Positions 45,841-58,243 of a stretch of DNA of 64,000 nt are shown here, in pieces. The notes under the pieces were generated by a model. It saw only the letters and a program-made list of their open reading frames with translations. It made no database searches and was not told where the DNA came from. Position numbers and translations under genes: made by a program. The DNA comes from Aegilops tauschii subsp. strangulata. Lineage: Eukaryota; Streptophyta; Magnoliopsida; Poales; Poaceae. Position 1 is the first letter of the stretch. The number at the start of each line of letters is the position of its first letter. Location of the stretch: contig NC_053041.3 of NCBI RefSeq assembly GCF_002575655.3, forward strand, positions 369,255,054-369,319,053. Direction: 5' to 3'.

Positions 45841-48800
45841 TGTAACGCCCACGATGCGGCTATATCTCCCACGTGTCGAGGCACGACTTAGAGGCATAAC
45901 CGCATTGTAGGTATTGTCGCAAGAAGGGTCATCTTCACACAATCCCATGTAATGAACAAGAATGGGATAACGAGAGTTGGCTTACAATTGCCACTTCACA
46001 CAATACATAAATTAATTCATACATCATCCAAAATCCACACATAGACCGACTACGGTCAAATCCAAATGAAAATAAGATAACCCCAAATGCTAGATCCCCG
46101 ATCGTCCCAACTGGGCTCCCCTACTGATCATCAGGAAACGAAACATAGTAACGACCACGTTCCTCGTCGAACTCCCACTTGAGCTCGGTTGCGTCATCTG
46201 CACTGGTCTCGTCGGCACCTGCAACTGTGTTGGTAGAATCTGTGAGTCACGAGGACTCAGCAATCTCACACCCGCGAGATCAAGACTATTTAAGCTTATA
46301 GGAAAGGATGGTGTAATGAGGTGGAGCTGCAGCAGGCACTAAGCATATATGGTGGCTAACATGCGCAAAAGAGAGCGAGAAGAGAAGCAGCGCAACGGTC
46401 GCGAAGCTAGAAATGATCAAGAAGTTATCCCGAAACTACTTACGTTCATGCATAACTCAAACCGTGTTCACTTCCCGGACTACGCCGAGAAGAGACCATC
46501 ACGGCTACACACACGGTTGATGTATTTTAATTAAGTCAAGTGTCAAGTTCTCTACAACCGGACATTAACAAATTCCCATCTGCCTCATAACCGCGGGCAC
46601 AGCTTTCGAAAGATAATACCCTGCAGGGGTGTCCCAACTTAGCCCATCATAAGCTCTCACGGTCAACGAAGGATAAACCTTCTCCCAGGAAGACCCGATC
46701 AGTCTCGGAATCCCGGTTTACAAGACATTTCGACAATGGTAAAATAAGACCAGCAAGACCACCCGCTGTGCCGACAAATCCCGATAGGAGCTGCACATAT
46801 CTCGTTCTCAGGGCACACCAGATAAGCTAAGCGTACAGGTACCAACGTAACCCAAGTTGCCAAGGGACGGTCCCGCACGGTGCTCAAGTTTGGACCAACA
46901 CTCGGAGGAGCACTGGCCCGGGGGTTAAAATAAAGATGACCCTCGGGCTCGCGAAAACCCAAGGGAAAAAGGCTTAGGTGGCAAATGGTAAAACCAAGGT
47001 TGGGCCTTGCTGGAGGAGTTTTATTCAAGGCGAACTGTCAAGGGGGTCCCATAAATCACCAACCGCGTAAGGAACGCAAACTCAAGGAACATAATACCGG
47101 TATGACGGAAACTAGGGCGGCAAGAGTGGAACAAAACACCAGGCATAAGGCCGAGCCTTCCACCCTTTACCAAATATATAGATGCATTAATTAAATAAGA
47201 GATATTGTGATATCCCAAAAATCCATGTTCCAACATGGAACCAACTTCAACTTCACCTGCAACTATCAACGCTATAAGAAGGGCTGAGCAAAAGCGGTAA
47301 CTTAGCCAAACAACGGTTTGCTAGGAAAGGATGGTTAGAGGCTTGACATGGCCATATGGGAGGCATGATATAGCAAGTGGTAGGTAGCGCAACATAGCAA
47401 TAGAACGAATAACTAGCAAAGCAAAGATAGAAGTGATTTCGAGGGTATGGTCATCTTGCCTGCAAGGTTCTCAGAGTTGTCGAAAGCTTGATCCTCGTAA
47501 GCGTACTCAACAGGTTCCTCGTTCACGAACTCATCTCCCGGCTCTACCCGCAGCAAGAACACAAGCAATGGAACCACAATCAATCACGGGAAATGCACAA
47601 GCAACATGATGCAATACATGCATGATATGCGAGATGTGATATGCGATGCATATGCGTGCTCCGGAAGAAAAAGAATGAACAAGACAGTAACTTGGCAAAC
47701 CAAGTATGCCACTGGAAATATGAGATGATTTCGGTCGAAATCGATATAAAGATCACCGGAAACGGATGCACGGTTTACAAATGGCAAGCAAAACAAGAAT
47801 GACACGATTCTGTGATTAACAGCATGATAGCACTTAGAATACATCAAGTAACTATGCTACAGCACCCCAACATAGCAACGAAGCATATGGCAGTAATCTA
47901 CAAGAGATGCTTGACAAAAGATGAACACTGAGCTATGGCTAGATCACACAATAACAGGTTCAAACAAGCATGACAAAAGTACAAAAGATAACAGGTTCAC
48001 AGACTTGGTGAAAGTACGGAACATGGCTGAAACAGCATCAGGTAGCAATGTTTAGAGCAAGAAAAACACATGCTACAGGAACTTAACATAGCCAAACAAG
48101 GCATGGCATGAACCTACTAAATGCATAGAACAAATGTCCCTTACTGACCATGAGCCAAAAAGGGGCAGAAGATATGATGGCACCCATGTAAACATAGCAA
48201 GTTTCGTTAACAGGTTTCAGACTTGGCAGAAAACAGAACATGGCATTAACAGAATATGAAGGCATCTTGGTTAGCTTGATTCACTCATATCAAAGCAATG
48301 CATGACAAAACAAGCATACCTACAGCAATATGGCATGTTTATGAAGCTAACCATGGCCAGAGCAAGTTCATAGCGTGAATGGATCAACTACAACAACCTT
48401 GGCAAAATTGAATATCATGTTAACAATCTGCCAGGAATATTTTATAGCAAAAGTAGAGCAAGATTAAAACAGGCTAGGGCACTCCATAATTGCAAACAGG
48501 GGCATGGATAGATAGAGCACAACTATATCTACAAAACATCCTTACTGAACATACTCAAAATAAGCATGGATCTCACTGTAGACACATGGATACATGGCAA
48601 CAAAATAACAGCAGTAAAAGACGAAAATCCCAAGTCCCTGAAAACAGAAACATCACGAAGCCTAGTTTGCATGCTTGTGCTAGTCAACACATAGATCACA
48701 AAAATACATGGCATACACCTATGTAAAGATAGCATGGCATAGATCAAAACACCTGTAGAGCTCATGCCCATAAGATGCACACATCAAATGCAACAAAAAT

Positions 48801-50034
48801 AACAAAACATCAAGTTCTGATAAGTAACAGCAGTAAACATCATATAGCACTCTTGCACCAGAGATTTGGACATCAAGATGAACTCAAACGAGCATGGCAC
48901 AATAGAGCAAAATGAAGAGAATCTCGAGACGAACATTTCACTATATCATGCACGCAAAACGGAGCAGTATGCAATGAGATATGATGCGATGAACATGAGC
49001 ATATAATGTGAAAATACTTCGGGACGAGAATTTGGGGGGGGGGGAGTCAACCTCTCCAGATCGGATCTGTGGCACGCAATCCGAGGTTCGTCGGGGTGGA
49101 GAGGAAGACGGCGGAGAGGGCGGAGGTCGCCGGAGTTGGAGGGGACCGGATCCGACGAGGCCGGCGGGGACGGGCGCCGGCGCGAGGCGGCGGGGACAGC
49201 GTCAAGGCGCGGGCACGGGCGAGGACGGCGGGCGGCGAGGACGGCGGCGGCGGCGGCGGGAGGACGAGGCGGCGGGGCGGGATCCAGGCGGCGGGGAGAG
49301 GCGCGCGCGGGCCGGGAGGGCCCGATCCGGGCCCCGGCGGGCAGGCGGCGTACGGGCGGCGCGGAGGCCACGTGCCGGCTCCCGATTGGCCCGGGGCGGC
49401 GGCGGCGATGCGTCCATCCGGACCGGACGTGTCCGGCGGCGGAGAGGGAGCGGGCTAGGGTTTCATTCGGGATTTTGGACGGGGAGGGTATATTTATAGG
49501 TAGAGGGAGCTAGGAGAGTCCAAATGGAGCACGGTTTTCGCCCACACGATCGTGATCGAACGACCGAGAGCATGGAGGGGACTTAGATGGGTTATTGGGC
49601 TGTTTGGAGGGGTTTTTTGCTGCAACACACAAAAGGCTTTTGCGGTTACCCGGTTAACTGTTGGAGTATCAAACGACCTCCAAATGGAACGAAACTTGAC
49701 AGGTGGTCTACCGGTGGTATACCAAGGCCACTTGACAAACTTCGGTCCATTCCGAGAATGTTTAACACCCGCTCACAAAAAGAAACAAGAGGGGTGCGCC
49801 GGTGCATGTGGGAGTGCCGGATTGCAAAACGGACAACGGGGAAAATGCTCGGATGCCTGAGAGGAACACGTATGCAAATGAGATGCACATGATGACATGA
49901 TATGAGATGCATGACATGAACAAAATGCAAAACGAAAAACAAAACCCGACCATGAAGGGAATATCATAACACATAGCCGAAAATGGCAGGAGTTGGAGTT
50001 ACAAATATGGAAAGTTCCATCCGGGGTGTTACAG
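45841..50034 (-). mobile_element. Solo LTR of a long-LTR retrotransposon (4.19 kb)
   Basis: Starts TGTAACGCCC and ends GGGGTGTTACA with the exact duplication GATAG on both sides (45836-45840 and 50035-50039). The first ~1.6 kb is closely related to 248 onward. The distal part (47500-50034) is different text: A-rich with many ACATGGCA-type words, then a GC-rich block (49050-49480). A minus-strand TATA motif just outside the GC-rich block fits minus orientation. No internal domain. The long frames at 49008-49513 are GC-rich chance frames. Confidence 0.88.
49489..49498 (-). promoter_or_regulatory. TATA box of the 45841-50034 LTR
   Basis: TATAAATATA on the minus strand, directly upstream (in minus sense) of the GC-rich block. 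The position and orientation support a minus-strand LTR. Confidence 0.5.
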
Positions 50035-52169
50035 ATAGACCGAAGAGTCCAACCACTTCGGCATCGCCCTCACTTATTGTGTGAGTACAAATGGGACCGA
50101 TGATTCTTCACGAACCATTCGGGAGAGCTTCTATGACCAAGCAGCTTTCGGGACAACTCTGGACGGAATCTACCAAGGGACAGCAGAAGACTTCACCCAA
50201 CGACAGTTCTGCAACGGGTTGTCTTATTATAATCCTGCTGGAATAGTAAGTTTGCTTTTTGATCTCCCCTCCTTCCTTAAGTTTGTCTTAACGCCTAACC
50301 CTCCATGTACTTTAAACAGAGATGAAGGCGTTGGTTTGAGGGCATAAGCAGCCCGACTCATGAGCTAGAACTGCACTGCCCAACAGAGGACCCCTTATTC
50401 AATGAGGACGAAGGCCTAGCCCTTATTTATGAAGGGAGGAGGGTTTTCCTAGAGAGCCTTAATGTCTCAAGGGTCACCGTTACCCCTGACGCGCCAGGGA
50501 TGAGGCCGGCTTCATCAGTAACACTCCCTTCCTCAACTCGAAAGAGAGCACCTCATCCTCCAGCCCCTATCCGTCTGACTTCTCCTCCAAAGCGATGGCG
50601 CTCCAAGCGCCCACGTAGAGAAATGGCTCCACAGGAAAGGGTCCCCCAAGAGGTCCAACAAGCTCAAGCCGAGGCCACAGGGGTGGGCGATAGTGCCCCT
50701 TTGATTACGAGGTAATTTTTTATTATTGCCAAGGCTATGACATGTCGGGTATTTAACTTACCTAATTATTTTGTAGACAACCCTCCGCAATGAGTGCGAG
50801 AGTCGCGGGAGCCGGGGCCTCGCCTAGGGAGGCAGAAACTCATGCTCCCGCTGGGATTACATCCGAAGCCCCTCGACCCGAGGACTCGGTGACCAGCTCA
50901 GCTAGCCCTTCTGAGATCCAATGTGCAGCGAATTACCGCCGACGGAAAGCTTCCCTAAGGAATCTGGCCTTCTCGGATCAGGAGTTCACTGCTCTAAGCA
51001 CGGTGGATGCTTATCTTTAGGCAGCTCGATGTGCCTTCGATCAATAGCTGGACGTCTTGTCATGGGGCCCGCGGGTAAGATTTTATCCGAATTCTTGGGA
51101 CTTCGGAATTTCGTGTATTTGTTTGAGGACAAATAGGACTAGCCATGACGGTAGTAGCCCCTAAGGCTTGGGATGGGTCACCAGGACCGTGCCAAGGCTT
51201 GAAAAACAATTGACAGCTGATGCCCCCTTACAGGAGGCTTGATGTAAGAGTGATCAGCTGATCAAGGCACTGACCCAGACCAAGGGGAAGCTGGACACCG
51301 CTCTAACCGAGGTGGAGCAGGTGAAGAAATTTACGAGAGAGGCGCAAGGTAAGTGATCATGCCAACCATTATGTATGCTATGAAGGGAATGCGATAGCCT
51401 TAATGCCAACATCCCTTGTAGCAGCAGAAGCCCTAGGTCATCTTGAAAGAGACCGGAAGTAGGCCCGCGAAGATTTGCTGTACGCGGAGTCGCAACGCCA
51501 AGCGAGCGACCACGTGGCTAGTCAAAGAGTGGATAGCGTTAATGCGCTTTAGGGCTAAAAATGCCCAACATGCCAGGAGTTGAGAGCTTGAAAGCTAGGC
51601 TTGCTGCTGCAGAATCAAAGAATCGGCAAGCTGATGACATGATTTTTGGTAAGACACTTTTTCCAAAGAATGTGTCTTTCATGTACCATAGCCTAGGGGA
51701 TGACTAGACTAACATCGCCAATGTGATAGCTTCTTTGACAGATTTTCCGCCTGAAGCCTGAGGTCCAATGCCCAAGAAGATGGCGAATCATCTATCTGTG
51801 GTGCATGAAAGTGCACGAAAATCGATGAAAGATGTTTACCAGGCTTTATGGCCCGAGGTGGAGCAGATCCCTGAAGACATGGCGGTTCTGGCCGAACAGT
51901 TGAGAAGAGCTCGATGCCGACTCTAGGCTTGGAAAGTATCCGCCTGCCGAGAAGGTGTAAGGGATGCCTGGGCTATGGTGAAAACCCATTACACTAGCTT
52001 AAGGACAACGAAGTTGGCCGAGGTAGGACCCATGGGGCCTGAACGGGAAGAAATCCCAACCAGCAATGCGTATGAAAGTGTAATGCCTACGATGCGATTC
52101 TCACAGAAAGATTGTGTGTTGGACACCTTAATAGATGGGCTAGACCGTGCATAATTTGTTTTTTGTATG

Positions 52170-53050
52170 ACTTTATGTATCAAAGTACTTTATGTCATTT
52201 CTCAGTCCGTAAATCCAAACTCTGTCAACCAGCCGTCGGCTTCCACCTCCTTGGCCAATGGCCGAGGAGTGTCCCGTACTACTAGCCGAAGTCATCAGAC
52301 CAGGTGCTTCAGGTGACAAGACAATAGGGCTATGAGGCTCGAAAGACAAGAGGGTGATGGAAAATTATGTTATATTACTATTTAACGTAATAAACATCTT
52401 CCGTGGAAAATAGTTCTTCCAACATTTCCTTTCCTCGGGTGGCTGTGTTAAACACATAAGCCTGAAGGCGGGTGACCGCAGGGTCAAAGCCCCTGGTTGA
52501 GGTTTAAAAAGACCTCTTCCACGTTATCCCTATGTCATGGCCAACCGATTCGTATTGTAAGAACGCTAGCTTTTGGCTTTGTCCGTCTGAGGTACTACAT
52601 CGGCTTACCCGAGAGTGACAATCACAGCGGTGCTCCCTTTGCCCCCTAGATGAAAAGATCGGGAACATAAGGGGCAATCACAGGAGCCGGGCAACCCAGC
52701 TTGGCCAAATCTTATATCAAATCGGTGCATATCGTGGCTTGAAAGACAATGCATAAGAGGTGGAGCAACACGTGTTTTAAAAAGAACATGCTTTATTAAT
52801 CCCCGAGATCATTTAAAAATGTTCTGAGGTGTAAAAACAAAAGAAAAGGCATGTAGTTATGTACAGTGTGAGTGTGCGGGGTGTCAGCCGTAGAAGCGTC
52901 AAAGTAACGCCGCGTTTGAGGGATTAGGCTCTAGACGGTCATCCTCTGGGTCTCGAATTCGATAGGCTCCTCCAATTAGCACTTGATCGATGACAAACGG
53001 CCCGTCCCATCTAGGGGATAGTTTATGCTTCTGCTTTCCGGGGTGTAATC
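52170..53050. other. Internal non-coding region of the minus-strand gypsy element
   Basis: Between the end of the antisense gene and the integrase remnant. It lacks a long frame. 52880-53050 continues the degraded minus-strand frame downstream of the integrase core, with several stops. Confidence 0.5.
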
Positions 53051-53610
53051 TCATGGCGAGATCCCCGACGTTGAAGTCTTTTGCACGGACCTCTCTGCCG
53101 TGGTAGCGCCGGGCCTGCTATTGATATATGGTGGACCTTGCCAGTGCGATGTTGCCCTCTTCTTCGAGATCATGTAGGGCATCTTTCCAATCGAGCTTGG
53201 CTTCGAGCTCTTCATACATACGCACCCGAGGTGCGTCGTGCATAATGTCGCAGGGGAGGACTGCCTCAACGCCATACACCATAAAAATGGCGTGTAACTA
53301 GTGGATATATTGGGCGTAGTACGCAAGCCCCATAGTACGGAATCAAGTTCCTCGACCCATTTGCAGTCAGCTTTTTTAAGGGAGCATGCGAGCCTTGGCT
53401 TGATGCCACTAAGGATTAGTCCATTGGCCCGTTCCACTTGCCCATTGGACTGTGGGTGGTAGACGGACGCATAATCGAGCTTAATGCCCATTTTCTTGCA
53501 CCATGCCTTGACCTCTTTGGCTGTGAAGTTTGTTACATTGTCCGTGATCAAACTGTGGGGGACACCATAACGATGTACCACCCTAGAAATAAATCCGATG
53601 ACTTGGATAG
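53051..53610 (-). pseudogene. Gypsy integrase core, truncated
   Basis: Minus-strand integrase. The frame reads FISRVVHRYGVPHSLITDN from the truncation point at 53610 and continues VKAWCKKMGIKLDYASVYHPQSNGQVERAN. The catalytic Asp (ITDN) and Glu (QVERAN) of the DDE triad are present. The residue after TDN is Val where Gly is usual. A frame break and stops follow in the C-terminal part. Upstream pol (RNase H, reverse transcriptase) is cut off by the Sabrina-like insertion at 53611 and should resume beyond the window. Confidence 0.88.
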
Positions 53611-55048
53611 TGATACGCCTCCAACGTATCTATAATTTTTGCTTGTTCCATGATGTTATATTATCATTCTTGGATGTTTTACAATCATTTTATAGCAACT
53701 TTATATCATTTTTTGGGACTAACCTATTGACATAGTGCCCAGTGCCAGTTGTTGTTTTTTTGCTTGTTTTTTACTTCGCAGAAAATCAATACCAAACGGA
53801 GTCCAAACACAACAAATTTTTTTGGAGATTTTTTCTGAACCAGAAGACACCTGTTGGGCCAAAGAAGTACCAGAGGGGAGCTCAGAGGGGAGCACAACCC
53901 ACCTGGGCGCGCCTGGGAGCCCAGGCGCGCCCTGGTGGGTTGTGCCCACCTCGGCCGCCTCCCGCACTGCCTCTTTGCTCTACAAATACCCTGAAAATCC
54001 AAAAACCCTAGGGGAGTCGACGAAACACAATTCCAGCCGCCGCAAGTTCCAGAACCACCAGATCCAATCTAGACACCATCACGGAGGGGTTCACTCTTTT
54101 TGCGGTGTGTTTGTTGGGATCCGATGAACTTTGAGTTTATGATCAGATCTATTTATCCATGAAATTTATTTGAGTTTCTTTGATCTCTTATATGCATGAT
54201 TACTTATAGCCTCACATTTCTTCTTTGAATCTTTGGTTTAGTTAGGCCGAGTAGATGATTTTTCTTGCCATGGGAAGAGGTGCCTTGTGATAGGTTTGGT
54301 CATGCGGTGTTCTTTCCCAGTGACGGAAGGGGCAGCAAGACACATATTGATCGTTGCTATTAAGGATAACAAGATGGGGTCTGTTCCTACATGAATAGAT
54401 CTTGTCTACATCATGTCATCGCTCTTATTGCATTACTCCGTTTTCCCATGAACTTAATACACTAGATGCATGCTGGATAGCGGTCGATGTGTAGAGTAAT
54501 AGTAGTAGATGCACGCAGGAGTCCGTCTACTAATCTTGGACATGATGCCTATATAATGATCATTACCTGGATATCGTCATAATTATTGGAAGTTCTATCA
54601 ACTTCCCAACAGTAATTTGTTTACCCACCGTATGCTATTTTCTCGAGAGAAGCCACTAGTGAAATATACGGCCCCGGGGTCTATTCTTTATCATATTTGC
54701 TTTGAGATATATTTTTATTTGCTTTTGATTTCATATCTATTATCCTAAAAACCCAAAAATACCTTTCTGCACTTTTTCTTTCTTTATTTTATTTTGTTTT
54801 ATTGCGATATCTATTTATCCAAAATCATACAAATCAATCTATCTTTTACCCGAGAGGGATTGACAAGCCCTCTTACGCGTCGGATTGCAAGTATTTGTTC
54901 TTTGTGTGAGGTACTGTTTACATAGTGTTGCTTGGTTCTCCTATTGGTTCGATAACCTTGGTTTCATAACTGAGGGAAATACCTACCGAAGTTGTACTGC
55001 ATCATCCCTTCCTCTTCGGGGAAATACTGACACGGATACGAGCCATCA
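53611..55048 (+). mobile_element. Sabrina-like gypsy element, 5' LTR
   Basis: Starts TGATACGCCTCC after GATAG and ends at ...GCCATCA (55048), 12 bases before the primer-binding site. It is 1438 bp. The internal text runs parallel to the LTRs at 5743-7330 and 9946-13020 but is clearly more diverged. The 3' LTR must lie beyond the right edge because another element interrupts the internal domain at 58244. Confidence 0.85.
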
Positions 55049-55060
55049 AGACTGGATTTC

Positions 55061-55078
55061 TGGTGCCGTTGCCGGGGA
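55061..55078 (+). other. Primer-binding site, tRNA-Asp
   Basis: TGGTGCCGTTGCCGGGGA differs by one base from the exact complement of the plant tRNA-Asp 3' end. It lies 12 bases after the LTR end. Confidence 0.88.
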
Positions 55079-55266
55079 GACATCATCAACATCTATCAGG
55101 TTCCTAATCACAAATCTCATCTCCCTGCAATTTACATTATTTGCCATTTGCCTCTCGTTTTCATCTCCCCACTTCACAAAAATTTGTTGTTTTATTCGCC
55201 CTCTTTTTCGTTCGCCGTTTCCTCGCCAGATCTGTTTTTGTGTGTAATCTTGTTTGCGTAGTCACG

Positions 55267-57347
55267 ATGACTCAAGAGAACACCAAGTCGTGTGATTTTT
55301 CCAATACCAACAACAATGATTTTATTAGCAGTCCGATTGCTCCTCCCGCCACTAGTGCTGAATCTTGTGATATTAATGCCGCTTCGTTGAATCTTGTTAT
55401 GAAAGATTAGTTTTCTGGTACTCCTAATGAGGTTGCCGCGTCCCATCTTAACACATTCGTAGAATTATGCGATATGCAAAATAAAAGATATGTGGAAAAT
55501 GATATTGTGAAGTTGAAATTATTTCCGTTTTCTTTGCGAGATCGTGCAAAAATTTGGTTTTCTTCCTTGCCTCGCAATAGTATCGATTCTTGGGATAAAT
55601 GCAAATATGCTTTCATTACTAAGTTTTTTCCGCCCGCAAAAATTATTTCCCTTAGAACTCAAATCATGAATTTTAAGCAACTTGAGCATGAACATGTTGC
55701 ACAATCTTGGGAAAGAATGAAATTGATGCTAAGAAATCGTCCTCCACATGGTTTAAATCTTTGGATGATCATACAAAAATTTTATGCAGATTGAATTTTG
55801 TCTCTAGAAATCTTTTAGATTCCGTCACGGGTGGTACTTTTATGGAAATTACTTTGGGTGAAGCTACTAAATTGCTTGATAATATTATGGCAAATTATTC
55901 ACAATGCCATACCGAAAGAGCGCCCAGTAGTAAAAAGGTTAATTTGATTGAAGAAATAAATTCTTTGAGTGAAAAAGTTGATGCTCTTATGAAATTGGTT
56001 GCTAATAAAAATGCTCCTATTGATCTTAATGATGTGCCTTTGTCAACTTTGATTGAGCAAAATAGTGATTCCGTAGATGTGAATTTTGTCTCGCGAAACA
56101 ATTTTAATAACAATGCTTACAGAGGTAATTTTAATCCTAGCCCTTTTCCTGGAAATTCCTATAATAATTATGGTAATTCCTATTGTAATCCTTCTTATAA
56201 TAATAATAGAAACACCTATGATCCTGAGAATAATATTAAAGAATTTATCAATGCTCAAAAGGTTTTCAATAATACTATATAAGAAAAGTTGAATAAGATT
56301 GATGGCATGTCTAGATGCATTGATAGAATTTCTCATGATGTAGAAAATCTCAAGTTGAAATTTTTTATGCCTAAGGTTTAGGAATCAATTAAAGCTTTAT
56401 ATGTTTCTATGGACGAAAGTAAGAAAAGAACAACTATGCTTAGAGCTAAAAGAGAACTTTTAGAAAGAGCGTTTTCTAGTGATTGCTTTCATAAAAATGA
56501 TGAAGATCTTAAACTGATTTTTGTTTCTTCTATTGATTCCTTGTTTAGTAAGATTAAAATTGATGATAAAGGGATTGAATAAGAGCCAAGTTTAGTTAGA
56601 AGGCGTCCCGATATTTCGGAGGGTGAAAATCTCGATCAAAAAATTGATAAAAGTGGGTTTGGAGAGGTCAAAACTTTAACTAGTGATGTGCCCACTCTTT
56701 TGGATTACAAAGACTTTAATTATGATAATTACTCTTTGATTGATTGTATTTCTTTGTTGCAATCCATGATAAATTCACCCCATGTTTATGAACAAAGTAA
56801 AGCTTTTACTAAACATATTGTTGATGCTATGATGAAAGCTTTGGAAGAAAAATTGGAATTAGAGATCTCGATTCCTATAAAATTACAAGATGAATGGGAA
56901 CCTACCATTAAAGTTCAGATTTAAAATTATGAGTCTTTTGCTTTATGTGACTTGGGTGCTAGTGTTTCCACAATTCCAAAATCTTTATGTGATGTGCTTG
57001 GTCTTACCAATATTGAAGAGTGTTCTTTAAATTTGCACTTGGCGGATTCTACTATTAAAAGGCCTATGGGAAGAATTAATGATGTTCTTATTCTTGCAAA
57101 TAGGAATTATGTGCCCATAGATTTTATTGTTCTTGATATTGATTGCAATCCGTCTTGTCCTATTATACTCGGTAGACCGTTTTTACGTACTATTGGTGTC
57201 GTGATTGGTATGAAAGAAGGCAATATTAAATTTCAATTTCCACTAAGAAAGGGAATGGAACACTTCCCTAGAATGAGAATTAAGCCACCATATGAAGCAA
57301 TCATGACGACATCTTATGGATCTAGAACTAAAGATGATAATACTTGA
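55267..57347 (+). pseudogene. Sabrina-like gag-protease, broken by stops and a frameshift
   Basis: Gag starts MTQENTKSCDFSNTNNND at 55267. An in-frame TAG lies at 55408, with the same frame continuing through the gag core (VKLKLFPFSLRDRAKIWF) to a frameshift near 55790. The next frame (55707-56282) carries the C-terminal gag and an Asn/Tyr/Gly-rich tail. More in-frame stops (TAA at 56280, others to 56935) precede the retropepsin: LCDLGASVSTIPKSL near 56940 has the catalytic D(L)GAS, and the domain continues to IILGRPFLRTIG (57160-57190). No reverse transcriptase, RNase H or integrase follows, as expected for this gag-protease family, which relies on other elements for polymerase. Confidence 0.88.
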
Positions 57348-58243
57348 ATCTATGCTTTATGCCTAGCCAGGGGCGTAAAACGATAGCGTTTGTTGGGAGG
57401 CAATCCAATGAATAAAATTTATTTTTGCCTTTTTCTTTCTTTTCTTGCATGTTTGCACAATTATGCCTCTGTTATGATTGTGTTTTTATGTTTTAATTAG
57501 TGTTAGGGCCAAACAAAGCCTTTGGGATCATGTTGGGTGATAGTTGATTTGATCTTGTTGAAAAACAGAAACTTTTGCGTCCAGTAAAACAATTTTGAAA
57601 AATCACAGAAGCGACAAAAAATTCTGAATTTTTTACAAAAGATTGATATACAAATTTCCTACGTTGTCTAATTTTTTTTTAGAATTTGTGGAGTTACAGA
57701 AGTATACGAAGGATTCAGATTGCTACAGACTATTCTGTTTTTGACAGATTCTGTTTTCGTTGCATTGTGTGCTTATTTTGATGAATCTATGGGTTGTATC
57801 GGGGGATACAAGCCATAGCAAAGTTGGAATACGGTAGATATAATGCAATAATAAAATATGAATGGGTTTGTAAGAGTACTTAGAGTGGTGATTTGCTTCG
57901 TTTTACTAACGGATCTCACAAAAGTTTTTGTTAAGTTTTGTGTTATTGAATTTTCATGTTTTGGGTGAGATCACGATGGATGAAGGAATAAGGAGTAATA
58001 AGAGCCTAAGCTTGGGGATGCCCACGGCACCCCAAGGTAATATTCAAGTAGAAACAAGCAACTAAGCTTGGGGATGCCCCGAGTGGCATCCCCTCTTTCT
58101 TCTAACGACCATCGGTATTTTACTTGGAACTATATTTTTATTCGTCACATATCATGAGTTTTGCTTGGAGCGTCTTGTATTATATGAGTCTTTGCTTGTT
58201 TTGCTTTTTAGTTTGTCACAAGTATCCTTGCTTGACACACCTA
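57348..58243 (+). other. 3' non-coding internal region of the Sabrina-like element
   Basis: Begins with GGGGCGTAAAACGATAGCG and TTGTTGGGAGGCAA, text typical of the segment after gag-protease in this family. Otherwise it is AT-rich without frames until the gypsy insertion at 58244. Confidence 0.6.

Larger units (their letters stand above)
45104..52153 (+). pseudogene. Spliced antisense gene of a gypsy element (PF04195-like, 'putative gypsy-type transposon'), broken
   Basis: Plus-strand coding tracts lie opposite to the element's integrase. The N-terminal region (from 45104) contains FLLRGLGFPIHPFLRGLLEIYGLQLHHL and, after a frameshift near 45420, NVILHIVGYVPLCEMYLGCEVHFE and YRSEGTDYPPSSP. 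This is the domain found in many cereal genes labelled putative gypsy-type transposon. Downstream are helix-rich, Glu/Lys/Ala-rich tracts (TKGKLDTALTEVEQVKKFTREAQ) like a coiled coil. Four clean GT...AG introns are visible: 50246-50319, 50712-50776, 51349-51421 and 51649-51741. A 4.19 kb solo LTR (45841-50034) sits within an exon, and stop codons occur in several exons, so this copy is dead. The 3' end is near 52150. Confidence 0.7.

Noticed and set aside
49008..49513. Long Gly/Arg-rich plus-strand frames
   Set aside because: GC-rich block of the 45841-50034 solo LTR. Composition artefact, and the TATA motif points the other way.
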